Of a DNA stretch of 64,000 bases, positions 62,099 through 64,000 are shown piece by piece (the stretch's first letter is position 1; the number at the start of each line of letters is the position of its first letter). The notes under the pieces are model-generated. The model saw only the letters and a program-made list of their open reading frames with translations. It had not been told where the DNA came from and did not search any database. Both the position numbers and the translations under genes were made by a program. Source of the stretch: Achromobacter sp. UMC71 (lineage in GTDB: Bacteria > Pseudomonadota > Gammaproteobacteria > Burkholderiales > Burkholderiaceae_B). The stretch is taken from positions 102,150 through 166,149 of the forward strand of contig NZ_LZZT01000039.1 of the NCBI RefSeq assembly GCF_014170305.1. Reading direction: 5' to 3'.

Positions 62099-63857
62099 GA
62101 CACTCCCCGCAGTGGACGTGGCGATCATCGGCGGCGGCTGGACCGGGTCCATCATCGGCAAGGAACTGGCCGCCGCGGGCCAGCGCGTGGTGGTGCTGGA
62201 ACGCGGCGAGGCGCGCTGGCCATCGCCGGATTTCCAGGGCCCCTATGTGCACGATGAATTGAAATACACGCGGCGCCATGAACTGCACCAGAACGCCGCC
62301 ACCGAGACCTTCACCTTCCGCAACAACACCGACCAGAAGGCGCTGCCGATGCGCCGCTGGCAGTTCGCCTACCCCGGCACCCACCTGGGCGGCGCCGGCA
62401 ACCATTGGTCCGGCGCGTACTACCGCTTCGATCCCACCGACTTTCGCATCCGCAGCCACTACACCGAACGCTATGGCGCCGCCATCTTCGACAAGGAACT
62501 GACCTGTCAGGACTGGCCCATCAGCTACGACGAGCTGGAACCCTACTTCGACCGCTACGACTACCTGATCGGCGCGTCCGGTCAGGCCGGCAACCTGAAA
62601 GGCCAGAAGCAGGAAGGCGGAAATCCGTTCGAGCCCTGGCGCTCGCGCCCCTATCCCAATCCGCCCATGAAGGTGCCCTACGCGCCCGCGCTATTTGGCG
62701 AGGCCGCCAAGAAGCTGGGCTACCACCCCTACGTGCAGCCGTCCGCGCTCTGTACCCGGCCTTACGTCAATACCGAAGGCCTGCACATGAGCGCCTGCGT
62801 GTATTGCGGCTTCTGTTCCAACTTCGGCTGCGAGCATTTCGCCAAGGCCTCGCCGCAGGTCTGTATCCTGCCGGTGGCATTGAAGCTGCCGACCTTTGAA
62901 ATCCGCACCGGCGCCCACGTGCTGCGGGTGGAACTGACGCCGGACAAGAAGCGCGCTCGCGGCGTGACCTACGTGGACGCGGCCGGCGAGGAAATCTTCC
63001 AGCCCGCCGAAATCGTGGTGCTGTGCGCCTTCGGTATCAACAACGTGCGGCTGTTGCTGCTGTCCGGCATCGGCCAGCCCTACGATCCGGCCACCGGCAC
63101 CGGCGTGGTCGGACGCAACTACACGCACCAGACCACCTCGGGCGTGAACCTGTTCTTCGACGAGTCGGTCAACATCAATCCGTTCATGGGGGCCGGCGCG
63201 GTGGCCGTCACCATGGACGACTTCAGCGCCGACAACTTCGATCATGGTCCGCACGGCTTCGTGGGCGGCGGCTACCTGCAGATCCAGGTGGTCAGCGGCG
63301 CGCCCATCGGCTACCACCCCACGCCCAAGGGCACGCCGGGCTGGGGCGCCGAATGGAAAAAGGCCGTCAAACGCTACTACAACCATTCGGCCAACATCAC
63401 CATCACCGGCTCGGCCCAGCCCTGGCGCGGCGGCTACCTGAGCCTGGACCCGACCTACAAGGACGCCTGGGGCCTGCCGCTGCTGCGGGTGACCTACGAC
63501 TTCCCGGACAACGACATCCGCATGTCGGCGTTCCTGACCGAACGCGGCGACGAAATCGGCCGCGCCATGAAGGGCGTGACGCGCACCGAACCCGGCCCGC
63601 GCAAGCGCCCGTTCTCGGCAACGGTGTACCAGTCCACCCACCTGACCGGCGGCGCGGCCATGGGCGCCGATCCCAGCACCAGCGTGGTCAATCGGTTCGG
63701 GCAGGCCTGGGACGTGCCCAACGTGTTCGTCACGGGGGCCGCGTTGTTCCCGCAGAACTCGGGCTACAACCCCACGGGCACGGTAGGCGCCACCGCCTAC
63801 TGGATCGTCGAGAAAATCAAGGCGGACTATCTGCGTTCGCCGGGGCGGCTGGTGTAA
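62091..63857 (+). CDS. GMC oxidoreductase, gluconate 2-dehydrogenase flavoprotein subunit
   Basis: 588 residues. The FAD-binding Rossmann motif is IIGGGWTGSIIGKELAAAGQRVVVLERGE (about 11-40). HLGGAGNHWSG and NPTGTVGATAYWIVEKI near the C-terminus, with the catalytic His in HLTGGAAMG, are GMC features. A Cys-rich stretch CVYCGFCSNFGCEHF (about 240-255) could hold an iron-sulfur cluster, as in related bacterial sorbitol/glucose dehydrogenases. There is no signal peptide, so export must depend on the small subunit. The substrate is a sugar, sugar acid or polyol. Confidence 0.92.
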   Translation: MAKTLPAVDVAIIGGGWTGSIIGKELAAAGQRVVVLERGEARWPSPDFQGPYVHDELKYTRRHELHQNAATETFTFRNNTDQKALPMRRWQFAYPGTHLGGAGNHWSGAYYRFDPTDFRIRSHYTERYGAAIFDKELTCQDWPISYDELEPYFDRYDYLIGASGQAGNLKGQKQEGGNPFEPWRSRPYPNPPMKVPYAPALFGEAAKKLGYHPYVQPSALCTRPYVNTEGLHMSACVYCGFCSNFGCEHFAKASPQVCILPVALKLPTFEIRTGAHVLRVELTPDKKRARGVTYVDAAGEEIFQPAEIVVLCAFGINNVRLLLLSGIGQPYDPATGTGVVGRNYTHQTTSGVNLFFDESVNINPFMGAGAVAVTMDDFSADNFDHGPHGFVGGGYLQIQVVSGAPIGYHPTPKGTPGWGAEWKKAVKRYYNHSANITITGSAQPWRGGYLSLDPTYKDAWGLPLLRVTYDFPDNDIRMSAFLTERGDEIGRAMKGVTRTEPGPRKRPFSATVYQSTHLTGGAAMGADPSTSVVNRFGQAWDVPNVFVTGAALFPQNSGYNPTGTVGATAYWIVEKIKADYLRSPGRLV

Positions 63858-63859
63858 CC

Positions 63860-64000
63860 ATGATCGAACATCGCAAAGGCATCCTCATCGCGGTCTCGCT
63901 GATGGTCGGCTTGCCCGCCATCACCCTGATCGCCACGCTGCACCAGATGTACGGCACCGGCGGCGACGGGCCGATCCGCGCATCGGCGGTGCAGGCGCCG
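63860..64000 (+). CDS. Probable cytochrome c subunit of the dehydrogenase (5' part only)
   Basis: 47 codons from the ATG at 63860, two bases after the flavoprotein stop, then the window ends. The start MIEHRKGILIAVSLMVGLPA is a membrane or signal helix. Position third in the operon predicts the multi-haem cytochrome c that passes electrons to ubiquinone or an oxidase. No haem motif is visible yet, so the call rests on context. Confidence 0.6.
   Translation, partial: MIEHRKGILIAVSLMVGLPAITLIATLHQMYGTGGDGPIRASAVQAP

Overview
The window is very GC-rich, densely coded DNA from a Gram-negative bacterium. TctA/TctB transport genes, a SoxR/DoxX pair, a giant filamentous-haemagglutinin-like exoprotein, outer-membrane proteins and codon use all fit a betaproteobacterium of the Bordetella/Achromobacter type (Alcaligenaceae). 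That placement is inference; no rRNA, tRNA, CRISPR array, integrase or intact insertion sequence was seen.

Left flank (1-14.4 kb): two transglutaminase-like genes (one cut by the window edge, one with Ser in place of the catalytic Cys), an LD-carboxypeptidase followed by 40-bp hairpin repeats, a pseudouridine synthase, an AI-2E-family permease, a small lipoprotein, two membrane diguanylate cyclases, a divergent doxX/soxR pair with a classic sox box, and a tetR/SnoaL-like pair with two operators.

Centre (14.5-42.6 kb): about 28 kb of genes all on the minus strand. In order of transcription these are gspG-K-L-M-E-F, two PstS/DING-like secreted proteins (LapA type), a 4103-residue FHA-like exoprotein (PdtA type), an STN+TonB-C protein (VreA type), a FecI-type sigma factor (VreI type), a FecR-type anti-sigma (VreR type), two paralogous proteins of unusual architecture (Phd/YefM-like N-terminus plus a transposase DUF772-like domain), a second ECF sigma factor, and gspH-I-J-C. 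Gene content and order strongly recall the Pseudomonas aeruginosa vreAIR-hxc-lapAB-pdtA region. Here the secretion genes are split around cargo and signalling genes, three extra regulatory genes sit between vreR and the pseudopilin genes, and no gspD secretin or TpsB transporter gene is present in the window.

The island carries its own regulatory code. GGCGGGTT-N14-CGTC(C/T)TA occurs with identical spacing upstream of the FecR-like gene and of both Phd-DUF772 genes, and is a good candidate ECF promoter. A Pho-box-like direct repeat lies upstream of the VreA-like gene, and a nearly identical 29-bp block containing CTGTCA precedes the first PstS-like gene and the giant exoprotein. The simplest model is phosphate starvation switching on a surface-signalling sigma factor, its secretion machine and its secreted products.

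Right flank (42.7-64 kb): a marR/MFS pair with twin palindromic operators, tctBA without tctC, a SelT/SelW-like protein, drug/metabolite exporters with LysR regulators, an aldo/keto reductase, an enoyl-CoA hydratase, chrA, an orphan RstB-like sensor kinase, three outer-membrane proteins, a TerC-CBS protein, and the start of a three-subunit gluconate-2-dehydrogenase-type operon cut by the right edge.
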